The position numbers and the translations under genes were made by a program. 34,939 nt of DNA from Alphaproteobacteria bacterium (GTDB lineage: Bacteria; Pseudomonadota; Alphaproteobacteria; RF32; CAG-239). The stretch spans positions 1 through 34,939 of the forward strand of contig SUUZ01000012.1 of the NCBI GenBank assembly GCA_015062235.1. Direction: 5' to 3'. The notes under the pieces are model-generated. The model saw only the letters and a program-made list of their open reading frames with translations. It searched no databases and was not told where the DNA came from. Below are positions 1 to 11,709 of this stretch, piece by piece; the stretch's first letter is position 1; every line of letters begins with the position of its first letter.

Positions 1-46
1 ACGTTGGTTTACGGATAAGCAAACCGTAGTTATAAAGAGGTGTATT

Positions 47-646
47 TTGATACTTGGTTATTTGGATTGTAGTCAAAGGAATATCAGCGCAGATATGCAA
101 CGAGATATTATAAATCAATATGCTCGTGAAAATCTCTGTGATGTTGATGTGTTTCTTAATGACCAAAATATCAAAAACATTAAAGACAATATAAATTCCA
201 AAGAAAATACGCTCATTATGGCTAATATAGCCTGTTTAGGCAGCAAATTAGCAGCAATTGTAGAAAATATAGAGTTCTTAGTTTCCAATGGATTCGAACT
301 AATAAGTGTAAAAGAAGACCTTAAATTCGATTATTCTAACGAAACAAATCAGCTTCTTAATGGGATTAAACTATCAATAGATATCCGTAATTCTATGGTT
401 TCGACCATAACTAAAAAGGCTTTGAATGATAAAAGAGCCAAAGGCTATAAACTTGGTCGTGATTTTGGATTAAAAAACAAAAGATATTGTTGGGATGGTA
501 AGGAAGAAGAAATCAAAAACAAATTGTTATCTGGTGTTTCTAAATTACAAACTGCTGATGAAGTAGGAATATCTATAGCTTCTCTATATAATTACCTAAA
601 ACTTAATCCTGAATTAAAAGAGTTAAGAGGAGCTGTTAATGATTAG
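47..646 (+). CDS. degenerate serine-recombinase-like DNA-binding protein
   Basis: The 199-residue protein follows the plan of small serine recombinases (resolvase/invertase): N-terminal GYLDCSQ where the family has GYxRVST, a long helix near residues 105-140 ending KGYKLGR, and a C-terminal Hin-like HTH at about 155-185 (EIKNKLLSGVSKLQTADEVG). Ser9 lines up with the nucleophile, but the preceding Arg is Asp7, and the usual DRLxRS segment reads ACLGSK (62-67), so both catalytic arginines there are missing. Strand exchange is therefore unlikely, and a role as a DNA-binding regulator is inferred. The start is TTG, with AGAGG at 36-40 correctly spaced. It overlaps the next gene by 8 nt, so it heads the polysaccharide operon and is probably translationally coupled to it. 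The promoter lies outside the window. Confidence 0.72.
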   Translation: MILGYLDCSQRNISADMQRDIINQYARENLCDVDVFLNDQNIKNIKDNINSKENTLIMANIACLGSKLAAIVENIEFLVSNGFELISVKEDLKFDYSNETNQLLNGIKLSIDIRNSMVSTITKKALNDKRAKGYKLGRDFGLKNKRYCWDGKEEEIKNKLLSGVSKLQTADEVGISIASLYNYLKLNPELKELRGAVND

Positions 647-1637
647 TACAGCATCCTTATCTACAAATTCTCATATTATACAACTTTATGCTTCAGATTT
701 AACTTTGGAGCAAATAGCTGAGAAGCTTTCTATTGGTAAAACAACCTTATGCAATAAAATTAATGAGCTTGGTTTGCAAAGAGAACCGCGCTTAAAAAGA
801 AAATACATTTCAAAAGAAGAAATATTATCTCTAGAGGATAAAGGATATACTTATAGAGAAATAGCTCAAAAACTAGACATTCATCCAGCAAATCTTCTGA
901 TTAAAAGAAAAAAATTAGGAATTTATAATCCACCTCAAAAAGTTTTAGAGCAACAAGCAAAAGCATTAAAAGTTAGAACAGAGAACAAAAAAGCAGGAAT
1001 TAAACCAGAAAATAAGCACAAATATAATTGTCTTGAAATCTATTTAGATGAGATTTTAGAGCTTTTATATGCTGGCATATCTAAAGCGGAAGTAGCAAGA
1101 AGATATAATGTAAATCCACAAACGGTTCATAATCTTTTGGCGCTTTATGAAATTAAGATTCCTGTAGTAAAAAAACTTGATGGTAAAGAAAACACAATCA
1201 AACGTCTATTCAACAATGGTTTATCTATTCAAGAGATTGCAAATAAACTTGGCTGTTCTGCTTCAATTTTAATACCAAAAATAAAAGAACTTAATTTATC
1301 TCGTCCTTTATCTGATATCAAAATCAATAGCCGATTAGCAAAAGATGAACGTTTAATAAAGAAAATGTACGAACAAGGTTGTTCATTGCAAGAAATCGGC
1401 GAAAAAGTTAATGCCCATCCAGTTTGGATTGGCGTAAAAATTCGTAAAATGGGGCTAACCAGAGCCAATAAGCACGCTGAATACAAAACCAAGCTATTTG
1501 GCTTAGATAAAGAAATCATCAAAATGCGTAAGAAAGGAATGACCTATAAAGAAATAGGTCAAGTGTATGGCGTTGCCCCAAACACAGTTATGTACCGTTT
1601 AAGAAAATTAGAAAACAAAAGGAGTTGCAATGCCTAA
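639..1637 (+). CDS. tandem six-unit helix-turn-helix protein
   Basis: A 332-residue protein that consists almost wholly of HTH units of the resolvase/HTH_23 kind. I count six, at about 14-46, 60-95, 137-172, 184-220, 236-273 and 290-325. Each follows the pattern xxIAxKLxIxxxxLxxKIxxLGL; examples are LTLEQIAEKLSIGKTTL and MTYKEIGQVYGVAPNTV. Basic, poorly structured linkers separate units 2 and 3. No catalytic domain is visible. The units resemble the C-terminal HTH of the preceding degenerate recombinase, which suggests shared ancestry. It overlaps both neighbours by 8 nt, so it belongs to the glycan operon. A regulator or DNA-architecture role is inferred, possibly setting expression of the polysaccharide genes as head-of-operon factors do in other gut bacteria. 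It has no family name that I know. Confidence 0.72.
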   Translation: MISTASLSTNSHIIQLYASDLTLEQIAEKLSIGKTTLCNKINELGLQREPRLKRKYISKEEILSLEDKGYTYREIAQKLDIHPANLLIKRKKLGIYNPPQKVLEQQAKALKVRTENKKAGIKPENKHKYNCLEIYLDEILELLYAGISKAEVARRYNVNPQTVHNLLALYEIKIPVVKKLDGKENTIKRLFNNGLSIQEIANKLGCSASILIPKIKELNLSRPLSDIKINSRLAKDERLIKKMYEQGCSLQEIGEKVNAHPVWIGVKIRKMGLTRANKHAEYKTKLFGLDKEIIKMRKKGMTYKEIGQVYGVAPNTVMYRLRKLENKRSCNA

Positions 1638-2580
1638 GGTTTCCATAATAATTCCTTGTTATAAAGTAGAAAAATATCTGAAAAGATGTTTGGATTCAGT
1701 TCTTTCACAAACATTTTGTCAGTGGGAAGCAATTTGTGTCGATGATGGTAGTCCAGATGAATGTGGTGCTATTCTAGACCAATATGCAAAATGCGATTAT
1801 CGAATTAAGGTTATTCATCAAGAAAACCAAGGTTTATCTATGGCAAGAAACAACGGTAAAAAACTTGCCACAGGAGATTATATCTACTTTTTAGATTCAG
1901 ATGATGCCATGCATCCGCAATTGTTAGAGGTTGCTTACGGATTAGCTCAAAAACACAATGCAGATTTAGTAAACTTTGAATGCTACAACTCTGATAAAGA
2001 GGAGTTTAAGAACAAAAATATTGATGTAAATAAAGTTAAGACCAAAGTAACAAATAATCCGATTTTTCAAGGAAGTCGTAAGGAAAGATATAGAATACAC
2101 TTTAATGTATGGACTAAGCTTTATAAAAAAGAGCTTTTAGATGGAATAGATTTTATTCCTGGAATTCATTTTGAGGATTTTCCTCATACATTTGCAGTTC
2201 TTTCTAAAAGACCTAAAACAGTTATTACTAGAGAAAAGCTATATTTTTATCAACCTAATGATGGCTCAATATCAAAACAAAGCGGTAATCCTAAACAAAT
2301 AAAAGATTATTACGCAGGAATAAACTCAATTTATGAGATTTATAAAGCTCCTGAATTAAAGAAAGAACTCGCTTTCTTAAAACGCAACTTCATTCCGAAC
2401 ATTTTGAAACAACAATTAGGCAGATGCAATCGCTCTGATGCCACAAACAAACCTTTGATGTTTGCTGAATTTACTAAGGAATTAGTGGATTTGAATAACA
2501 AAGGCTTGATTTCATGGCGAGGTCATAAGCTTTCAAGATATTTGACGTATAAAAAGTTGATTAAAGGAGCAAAGCAATGA
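1630..2580 (+). CDS. family 2 glycosyltransferase
   Basis: A 316-residue GT-A enzyme of the GT2 type that transfers a sugar from a nucleotide-sugar donor onto a growing surface glycan at the inner face of the cytoplasmic membrane. Motifs are clear: VSIIIPCYKVEKYL at the N-terminus, the nucleotide-binding DDGS at 38-41, and the metal-binding LDSDD at 88-92. A later EDFPHTF segment near residue 182 is placed like the acidic catalytic-base motif of capsular GT2 enzymes. AAGGAG lies just before the ATG, and the gene overlaps its neighbours by 8 and 4 nt, within one operon. The donor and acceptor cannot be read from sequence. Confidence 0.9.
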   Translation: MPKVSIIIPCYKVEKYLKRCLDSVLSQTFCQWEAICVDDGSPDECGAILDQYAKCDYRIKVIHQENQGLSMARNNGKKLATGDYIYFLDSDDAMHPQLLEVAYGLAQKHNADLVNFECYNSDKEEFKNKNIDVNKVKTKVTNNPIFQGSRKERYRIHFNVWTKLYKKELLDGIDFIPGIHFEDFPHTFAVLSKRPKTVITREKLYFYQPNDGSISKQSGNPKQIKDYYAGINSIYEIYKAPELKKELAFLKRNFIPNILKQQLGRCNRSDATNKPLMFAEFTKELVDLNNKGLISWRGHKLSRYLTYKKLIKGAKQ

Positions 2581-3488
2581 AAATAGCTGTCCAATTCTTT
2601 GGTCATCTTAGAACTTATGAAAAATGTGCAGATAGTGTAAGAAAGCATCTTTTGTCTTTATATGACTGTGATATTTTTATGCATACATGGTCAGAAACAG
2701 AGCATAAAACTAAAACTTGGCATAATCATACGGCTAAATCTCTAGTGGTTGATGCTGAAAGAATAGAAAAGTTAAAAGCTCTTTATAACTTAAAAGATAT
2801 TATAGTTGAAAAACAAGAACCTGCAGAAGATGATACTCTTATACCTTGTCAGCATAATCAAGGAAAATCTCAAATATCGAAAGCTGGAATAGGATTTATG
2901 CTTTATTCTAAGCATAAAGTTAATGAATTAAGGAAAAAATATCAAAAAGAACATAATATTGTATATGACTATGTTTTGGTTATTCGCCCAGATATTAAAT
3001 TAAAAAAGGATTTTATATTAAAACACGTAGATAACGAAATCAGTATACAATCTACGACAACATCAAGATATTGTGCTTGTAATATTTCAAATTCTAACGA
3101 TTTTCCAGTAATTGGCAACATTGCCAGTGATATTGTTTATTTTGGCAAGCCTGAAACAATAGATAAAGTTATAGATGTTCTTAATAAAATTGATTTTTCT
3201 AAACATCTAGAAAGTATGTGGAATCCTGAAACATTATTTAACCACGAGTTAGAAAAAGCAGGTATTTCAAGCCATTTTATCAATTATCAATATAAACTAG
3301 ATTGGGAAATATTAAGAAAACCCGACAAAAGAAAGATACGTAAGGGGATTATAAGCTTAAAGATTAGAAGAAATTTGTTTTTGTTTCATTTACTAGAGAT
3401 TTTACCCATTTCGTTACTTTCTTTAAAATTCTCAATTTTCGGACATTTTCTTTTTGATATTTGTATTGGAAGAGATGTAAATGAATAG
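2577..3488 (+). CDS. predicted capsule/LPS glycosyltransferase-like protein
   Basis: A 303-residue protein of a type seen in surface-polysaccharide loci. It starts with IAVQFFGHLRTYEKC, has DIFMHTWS near residues 33-40, and contains YDYVLVIRPDIKLKKDF at about 127-143. The last segment looks like the D/E-containing strand of GT-A-fold transferases. The C-terminus (from about 258) is hydrophobic and basic and could touch the membrane. It overlaps the GT2 gene by 4 nt and the kinase gene by 8 nt. The glycosyltransferase assignment rests on this pattern and context and is moderate. A distant relationship to the WavE-like protein at the end of the operon is possible, since both show a similar strand with an Arg-x-Asp element. 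Confidence 0.6.
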   Translation: MKIAVQFFGHLRTYEKCADSVRKHLLSLYDCDIFMHTWSETEHKTKTWHNHTAKSLVVDAERIEKLKALYNLKDIIVEKQEPAEDDTLIPCQHNQGKSQISKAGIGFMLYSKHKVNELRKKYQKEHNIVYDYVLVIRPDIKLKKDFILKHVDNEISIQSTTTSRYCACNISNSNDFPVIGNIASDIVYFGKPETIDKVIDVLNKIDFSKHLESMWNPETLFNHELEKAGISSHFINYQYKLDWEILRKPDKRKIRKGIISLKIRRNLFLFHLLEILPISLLSLKFSIFGHFLFDICIGRDVNE

Positions 3489-4338
3489 TAATTTAGAATT
3501 TATTAAATCATTATCTGGTCATTCAGGATGTCAATTAAACCTTTATAAAGATAATGGAACATTTTTCTTACGTAAGGATGCTGGAAGTTCCTCTTATAAT
3601 CATAGATTAAAAAAACAATGTGCAAAACAAAAATGGTTTAAGATTGATTCTGTAAAAACTCCAAAAGTTTTACGATATGGTTATGATAATAATAATTTAT
3701 TTTATTTTGATATGGAATTCATTAATGGCATATGTATGTCAGAATACATGAATCAAATTAAAATAAAAGAAATAGTTGATTTGATGGGATTACTTTTCAC
3801 ATCTTTACCTATAAAACAAAGTGTAATTACAGATAAAAGTGAAAGTATTTTTAAAGAAAAAATTTTATCTTTATATAAAACATGCGATACAAATAACCAA
3901 TTAATTTTGAAATCTTTAAACAAATTAAAAGAATTTAATTTCAAAAATGTTCCTCTTTCCGCTTGTTGTGGCGATTTAACATTAGAGAATATTATACTTT
4001 CATCATCAGGTATTTACGTAATTGATTTGCTAGATTCATTTTATAACTCTTGGATGATTGATGTAGCAAAACTTTTACAAGATATTGATTTAGGCTGGTC
4101 ATATAGACATCAAGAACGAAATTATAATCTTAATTTACGCCTAGCAACAGCTAAACAAGCTTTACTGGATAATTTATATGCTATGGAAAATGGCAAGCAA
4201 AATGTCATTACAATATATCATATTTTACTTTTAAACGTTTTACGAATTTATCCATATGCAAAAGACCAAACAACAATACTTTTCTTAAATAATGCTCTTG
4301 AAAGCGTTTTAAACTCAATAAATGAAATGGAGGCATAA
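3481..4338 (+). CDS. APH/choline-kinase-like phosphotransferase
   Basis: A 285-residue kinase-fold protein. The Brenner-type catalytic loop is CGDLTLENI at 163-171, with Asp165 as base and Asn170 as metal ligand. It is followed by VIDLLD, with Asp182 as the DFG-equivalent. Lys32 in FFLRKD is a candidate ATP-anchoring lysine. The usual loop His is replaced by Cys163. Related enzymes phosphorylate small alcohols or sugars (choline, ethanolamine, aminoglycosides). Here it sits directly before two nucleotidyltransferase-HAD fusions and a TagF-like transferase, so phosphorylating a sugar or alditol ahead of nucleotidyl activation is a reasonable inference. It overlaps the upstream gene by 8 nt and shares the TAATG junction with the next gene. 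Confidence 0.7.
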   Translation: MNSNLEFIKSLSGHSGCQLNLYKDNGTFFLRKDAGSSSYNHRLKKQCAKQKWFKIDSVKTPKVLRYGYDNNNLFYFDMEFINGICMSEYMNQIKIKEIVDLMGLLFTSLPIKQSVITDKSESIFKEKILSLYKTCDTNNQLILKSLNKLKEFNFKNVPLSACCGDLTLENIILSSSGIYVIDLLDSFYNSWMIDVAKLLQDIDLGWSYRHQERNYNLNLRLATAKQALLDNLYAMENGKQNVITIYHILLLNVLRIYPYAKDQTTILFLNNALESVLNSINEMEA

Positions 4339-5399
4339 TGAATACTTTAATTATTCCGTGTGCAGGAAAATCCAGTCGTTTTCCCAATATGAAACCTAAA
4401 TATATGTTAACACATCCTGATGGCAAGTTAATGATTGAAAAAGCAATGGAAAAAATTAATGTAGATGTATTTGATAGAATAATTATCACCATTGTTAAGC
4501 CTCATGATGAAAAATATGAAGCCAAGCTTATTATGGAGCAAGTTTTTAATAACAATCCCAAAATAGAAATTTGTATGCTGGATGATTTTACATCATCAGC
4601 TAGTGAAACAGTTTATCTAACATTAAAGAAAATGAATGTAGAGGGTGCATTTGTTATTAAAGATTCAGATAATCGTGTAGAAGTTAACTTTAACAAACAA
4701 ATAAAAAACTCAATCGTAGGCTACAATCTGCATGAGCATCCTGATATTACAAACATACCTGGAAAAAGTTTTCTCATAGTAAATGAACAGGGAATTATCC
4801 ATGACATTATAGAAAAACAGGTGGTTTCGAATATTATATGCTTGGGCGTTTATTGTTTCGAAAATGCTTTAGATTTTATAAATGCATATGATGCAATGCT
4901 TACAAAGAAAATATCAGGTGAAATGTATATAAGTCATGTGATTTCATATATGTTGGCTTCAAATAATTACGTATTTTCATCAATATTAGCTCTTTCATAT
5001 GATGATTGGGGAACTTTATCAGAATGGAAAGAAGTTCAAAAGAGACATAGAACATACTTTGTTGATGTAGATGGCGTTTTAATGAAAAATTGCGGAAAGT
5101 ATGGAAAACGTAATTGGTACAATAACACTGAAACACTTCCAGAAAATATGGAAACAATTAGAAAATTACAAGACGATGGAGCTCAAATTGTAATAACAAC
5201 ATCTCGTCCTGAGGAATTTAGAGCAAATTTAGAAAAAATCTTAAATGAAAACGGCATAAAGCCATATGCAATACTTATGGGGATGAATCATGCTGCCAGA
5301 GTTGTGGTAAATGATTTTGCTCCAACTAATCCTTATCCATCTGGAATAGCTATTACATTGCCAAGAAACAATAGCTTAAAGGAGTATTTTAATGAATAA
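4338..5399 (+). CDS. bifunctional nucleotidyltransferase-HAD phosphatase
   Basis: A 353-residue fusion. Residues 1-235 are a sugar-1-phosphate nucleotidyltransferase-like domain: IPCAGKSSRFPNMKPKYML is the P-loop-like signature, with acidic KDSDN at 108-112 and YDDWGT at 221-226. Residues 238-353 are a HAD phosphatase domain with FVDVDGVL (Asp243 nucleophile, Asp245), ITTSRP (286-291) as motif II and VNDF (324-327) as the acidic motif. The likely role is making and trimming a nucleotide-activated sugar or alditol for the surface glycan. It is paired with a second fusion of the same order. The start is TAATG-coupled to the kinase gene with GGAGG upstream. The substrate is unknown. Confidence 0.78.
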   Translation: MNTLIIPCAGKSSRFPNMKPKYMLTHPDGKLMIEKAMEKINVDVFDRIIITIVKPHDEKYEAKLIMEQVFNNNPKIEICMLDDFTSSASETVYLTLKKMNVEGAFVIKDSDNRVEVNFNKQIKNSIVGYNLHEHPDITNIPGKSFLIVNEQGIIHDIIEKQVVSNIICLGVYCFENALDFINAYDAMLTKKISGEMYISHVISYMLASNNYVFSSILALSYDDWGTLSEWKEVQKRHRTYFVDVDGVLMKNCGKYGKRNWYNNTETLPENMETIRKLQDDGAQIVITTSRPEEFRANLEKILNENGIKPYAILMGMNHAARVVVNDFAPTNPYPSGIAITLPRNNSLKEYFNE

Positions 5400-6906
5400 C
5401 TACGCAATAATCTTAGCTGCAGGAATAGGAAGCAGACTATATCCTATTACTCAAGAAATGCCTAAATCATTAGTTAAAGTTAATGCAAGAGAAATATTAG
5501 ATTATCAAATACAAGGTTATGTAAAATCAGGAATTAAAGAAGAAAATATTTTTATCGTTACTGGTTATAAACATGAGATGATAGCTGAATATCTGCAAAA
5601 TAATTATCCCAAAGTTAAAGAAATATACAGTCCTGACTATTTATCTACTAACAATATGTATTCTCTTTATTTAGGCTTAAACAGCATAAGTAAAATCGGT
5701 TTTGATAAATTAGATTTCCTGTTTATTAACAATGCTGACTGTCTTTATGATGAAGCCTTGATGTATGAATTTGTAAATTCAGAATATAAAAATGCAATAG
5801 CTTGTGATGTCGGTACTTATATAGAAGAATCAATGAAAGTGATCATAAAAGATGATAATTCTTTGATTAATATAGCCAAAACGATTACCGCTGATGAAGG
5901 GTATGGGGTTTCAGTTGATTTATATAAATATTCATCAAAAACAGTTTCTCGTTTATTTGAAATTGTAAAGGATTTCATAGAAATAAAAAAAGATTTGAAA
6001 CAATGGACTGAAGTCGCTTTTCCAGAACTTTTTAAAACAGAAAAAGTATTTCCTTTTGATATTAAAGGAAAAAAATGGGTTGAAGTTGATAATAATGAAG
6101 ATTTATTATTAGCAGATAAATTGTTTTCTAATTTTAATATAAATGAAAAAAAAGCATTAATTTGTGATATGGATGGAACAATTTATTTAGGAAATCAACC
6201 TGTTGATGATGCTATTAACTTTATAAAAAATAATAATAGACTGCAGTATTACTTTTTAACTAATAATACATCTAAAACACCATCTGATTATGTAAATAAA
6301 CTTGCTTCATATGGAATTGAAGCTAAAGAAAGTGATATTTTAACTCCCTTATATGTTCTAGAAGAATATTTAAAAGATAAAAAATACAAATCAATATATT
6401 TAATGGCAAACAAAAAAGTTTCAGAGTATTTAGCTTTAAGATTACCAAATATTAAATTTGAATTTAAGCCTGATAGAAATGAAGCTGTTGTTTTAACTTA
6501 TGATTCTGAAATTAATTATTCAAAAATGAAGGAAATGAGCTTTTTGCTTAATAATTCTTCTGTTGAATACATTGCCACACATCATGATATTGTCTGTCCT
6601 ACTGAAAATGGTCCAGTTCCAGATATTGGTTGTTTTATTACAATGTTTGAACAAACAACAAAAAAGAAGCCTGATATTATTCTAGGCAAGCCATTTGTAA
6701 ATATAGCATCTAACATATTAAAGCAATATAAAACTGAAAATATTGCAGTGGTTGGCGATAGATTATATACAGATAAAAAGTTAGCCGATAATTTAAATTG
6801 TGATTTTATATGTGTTCTATCGGGTGAAACAAAAAGAATAGATATTCAAAGTTATGAAGGAACATATCCTAGTATAGTTGTTGATAATCTCGGAGAAATA
6901 GAATGA
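5392..6906 (+). CDS. bifunctional LicC-like nucleotidyltransferase-HAD-IIA phosphatase
   Basis: A 504-residue fusion. The first half (1-245) is a LicC-like cytidylyltransferase domain with IILAAGIGSRLYPIT, PKSLVKV (24-30), and STNNMYSLYLG (85-95), which is characteristic of LicC-type enzymes. The second half (253-504) is a NagD-like HAD subfamily IIA phosphatase with CDMDGTIYLG (258-267; Asp259, Asp261), TNNTS (290-294), GKP (432-434) and GDRLYTD (455-461). Together with the kinase, TagD-like and TagF-like genes this suggests formation of a CDP-alditol or CDP-alcohol. Bifunctional enzymes of this general design occur in capsule loci that make CDP-polyols, but the product here is inferred. It overlaps the upstream gene by 8 nt and the downstream gene by 4 nt. 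Confidence 0.8.
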   Translation: MNNYAIILAAGIGSRLYPITQEMPKSLVKVNAREILDYQIQGYVKSGIKEENIFIVTGYKHEMIAEYLQNNYPKVKEIYSPDYLSTNNMYSLYLGLNSISKIGFDKLDFLFINNADCLYDEALMYEFVNSEYKNAIACDVGTYIEESMKVIIKDDNSLINIAKTITADEGYGVSVDLYKYSSKTVSRLFEIVKDFIEIKKDLKQWTEVAFPELFKTEKVFPFDIKGKKWVEVDNNEDLLLADKLFSNFNINEKKALICDMDGTIYLGNQPVDDAINFIKNNNRLQYYFLTNNTSKTPSDYVNKLASYGIEAKESDILTPLYVLEEYLKDKKYKSIYLMANKKVSEYLALRLPNIKFEFKPDRNEAVVLTYDSEINYSKMKEMSFLLNNSSVEYIATHHDIVCPTENGPVPDIGCFITMFEQTTKKKPDIILGKPFVNIASNILKQYKTENIAVVGDRLYTDKKLADNLNCDFICVLSGETKRIDIQSYEGTYPSIVVDNLGEIE

Positions 6907-8186
6907 ACAAAAAAATAGCTAATATTATATGTGCTTTTATATGGGACAAAAGAAAAAGAGATTGTTTGCGCAACAAACTTATAAATCCACACATTCAAAA
7001 AATTGCAAATAGATATAAAAAACATATAAAAAAACTTAGAAATATTGATAGAAAAGTACGAATATGTTTTTATGTTACTGAAAATCAAAAATGGAAAAGC
7101 CAAGCTTTATTTGATGAATTGAAAAAAAATGATTTATTTGACGTTTTTGCCGTATTTGCACCAAGATCAAATTCATTAAGTTTAAATAAAGAAATAATAA
7201 ATACTAATTTTGATTTTTTTCACAAAAGGTTGCATCCCCTTTATCTCGGATACGATAGTGAGAAAAATGAATATAAAAATCTGCAAGATTATGAACCAGA
7301 CATTGTTTTTTATTCTCAACCATGGGATATACCACAAGTTAATAATATTGCAAATGTTTCAAGATATGCTTTAACATGTTACATTCCATATGCTGTAGCA
7401 GAAGCTGTTACTCCAATGTTACACAATGTGTATTCATTTCATTTTTTGTTATGGAGACATTATACGGTACATGAATTGATAAATGATGAGTATAGCAAGA
7501 CAATACCATATGTTGCAGATAATTTAAAAGCTGTGGGGTATCAGATTTTAGATGATATTATAAATAATACACCATCTTCTAAATCTTTATTTTGTGATAA
7601 TTGTATTATATATGCTCCTCATTGTTCTTTAGCATCTCACCCTTGGTTACGTTATGGAACATTTGATTGGAATGGAAAATTTATTTTAGAATACGCAAAG
7701 CACCATCCAGAGTTTAATTGGGTTTTTAAGCCTCATCCAGATTTTAGATGGGCTGTTATTAGTAGCAATATAATGACAGAAAGTGAAATAGATAATTACT
7801 ATTACCAGTGGGAAAAGATTGGGATGGTGTATAATAAAGGCGATTATGTGGATTTATTTAAAAAATCAAGATGTATGATTACGGATTGTGGAAGTTTTTT
7901 AACAGAATATTTTGTAACAGGTAAACCACTTATTCATCTAAAAAGTGAATATAAAACAGATTATAACGAATTAAATAAGATTATAAAAGAAAGTTATTAC
8001 AAAGCTAGAAATCTGCCTGAATTACAGCATTATTTAAAAATAATATTAGAACAAAAAGAAGATCCTGAATTTAGTAAAAGGGAAAACTTGTTTAATGAAT
8101 TGAAATTTAACCAGACTAATTCTGTATTGAATATTATTAAAGATATAGAAATGACTATAAAATCGGAATGTTTTTGTAAAAAATAA
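6903..8186 (+). CDS. CDP-glycerol glycerophosphotransferase-like (TagB/TagF family) protein
   Basis: A 427-residue protein whose C-terminal half matches the TagB/TagF glycerophosphotransferase fold (GT-B). It has VFKPHPDF (274-281) with the conserved His, then KSRCMITDCGSFLTEYF (321-337) holding the acidic/Glu motif, then GKPLIHL. The middle segment YAPHCSLASHPWLRYGTF (237-254) also fits. Members move glycerol-phosphate or another alditol-phosphate from a CDP carrier onto a glycan at the cytoplasmic membrane. The N-terminus is basic and has no signal peptide, as expected for a peripheral membrane enzyme. The ATGA overlap with the previous fusion gene supports one pathway. Polymerase versus single-residue transfer cannot be decided. 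Confidence 0.78.
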   Translation: MNKKIANIICAFIWDKRKRDCLRNKLINPHIQKIANRYKKHIKKLRNIDRKVRICFYVTENQKWKSQALFDELKKNDLFDVFAVFAPRSNSLSLNKEIINTNFDFFHKRLHPLYLGYDSEKNEYKNLQDYEPDIVFYSQPWDIPQVNNIANVSRYALTCYIPYAVAEAVTPMLHNVYSFHFLLWRHYTVHELINDEYSKTIPYVADNLKAVGYQILDDIINNTPSSKSLFCDNCIIYAPHCSLASHPWLRYGTFDWNGKFILEYAKHHPEFNWVFKPHPDFRWAVISSNIMTESEIDNYYYQWEKIGMVYNKGDYVDLFKKSRCMITDCGSFLTEYFVTGKPLIHLKSEYKTDYNELNKIIKESYYKARNLPELQHYLKIILEQKEDPEFSKRENLFNELKFNQTNSVLNIIKDIEMTIKSECFCKK

Positions 8187-8196
8187 AGGAGTAAAT

Positions 8197-10883
<2,687 letters not shown>

Positions 10884-10903
<20 letters not shown>

Positions 10904-11708
10904 AAAAAAAATCAAATATATAAAACATAAAATAATTTATTTAGTTACACATTCAACAAAGAGTAAAGAAAAGTATAAAAAAGCAAAAATGTGGTTAAAA
11001 ACATATTATAATTTTAAGAATAGTTTTTCGAAAAATACTTTTTTTGTTATCGGAGATTCTCATACCGATATTTTTTCATCGAATCAGTTTGAAAAAAAAA
11101 TATTACTTGGTTTTAAGGAGCTAAAATCTAATCTGTGGGGAAGTGTTTATTCCGCTCCTGAGTTTGTTACTTATCATCTTGATGCATGCTTAGCTTATAA
11201 TATCAATAAAACAAATACTACGATGAAGGGGCATGAAAAAGTTGATTATTTAATCAAAAATAAATATTTGCCTAAGGGGTGTAAAGTTATCACATCTTTT
11301 GGAGAAATCGATTGTAGAGTTCATATAAAAAAACAAGCAGAGAAGCAAAATAAAACAATTGATGATGTTATTGATGACGTTATTGAACAATATGGAAATT
11401 TTTTAATTTCGTTACAAAATAAAGGATATAATGTTATTGCTTATGCGCCAATTGCTTCACAGAAAGAAAATATTGATATTGATCCTATGTTTCCTAGGTA
11501 TGGAAATGAAATAGAAAGAAATAAAATATCTTTAAGATTTGGCAATAAGTTGCAAATGTTTTGTAATAAAAATAAGATTAAATTTATTTCTTTATTAAAT
11601 GATTTGGTAAACAATGATTTAACAACTAAATCTGAATTTTACCGAGATGGTGTACATTTAAATATGGATGCTCGTCCAATCATTATAGAAAAAGTAAAAA
11701 GGTTATAA
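10884..11708 (+). CDS. SGNH-type hydrolase/acyl-modifying protein
   Basis: A 274-residue protein with the block pattern of SGNH esterases: GDSH at 57-60 (nucleophile Ser59), SFGEIDCR at 138-145 in the place of the GxND block, and DGVHLN at 255-260 (Asp255/His258). No secretion signal is visible; the N-terminus is strongly basic. It most likely acts on O-acyl groups of the glycan or its precursors. The gene overlaps the GT-B gene by 20 nt, with AAAGGA upstream, and ends one base before the WavE-like gene. Family membership is fairly clear but the reaction direction and substrate are not. Confidence 0.7.
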
Positions 11709-11709
11709 A

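Noticed and set aside
1..46. Invertible promoter before the degenerate recombinase
   Set aside because: Only a 5-bp GGTTT/AAACC hairpin is visible, and no matching inverted repeat was found in the window.
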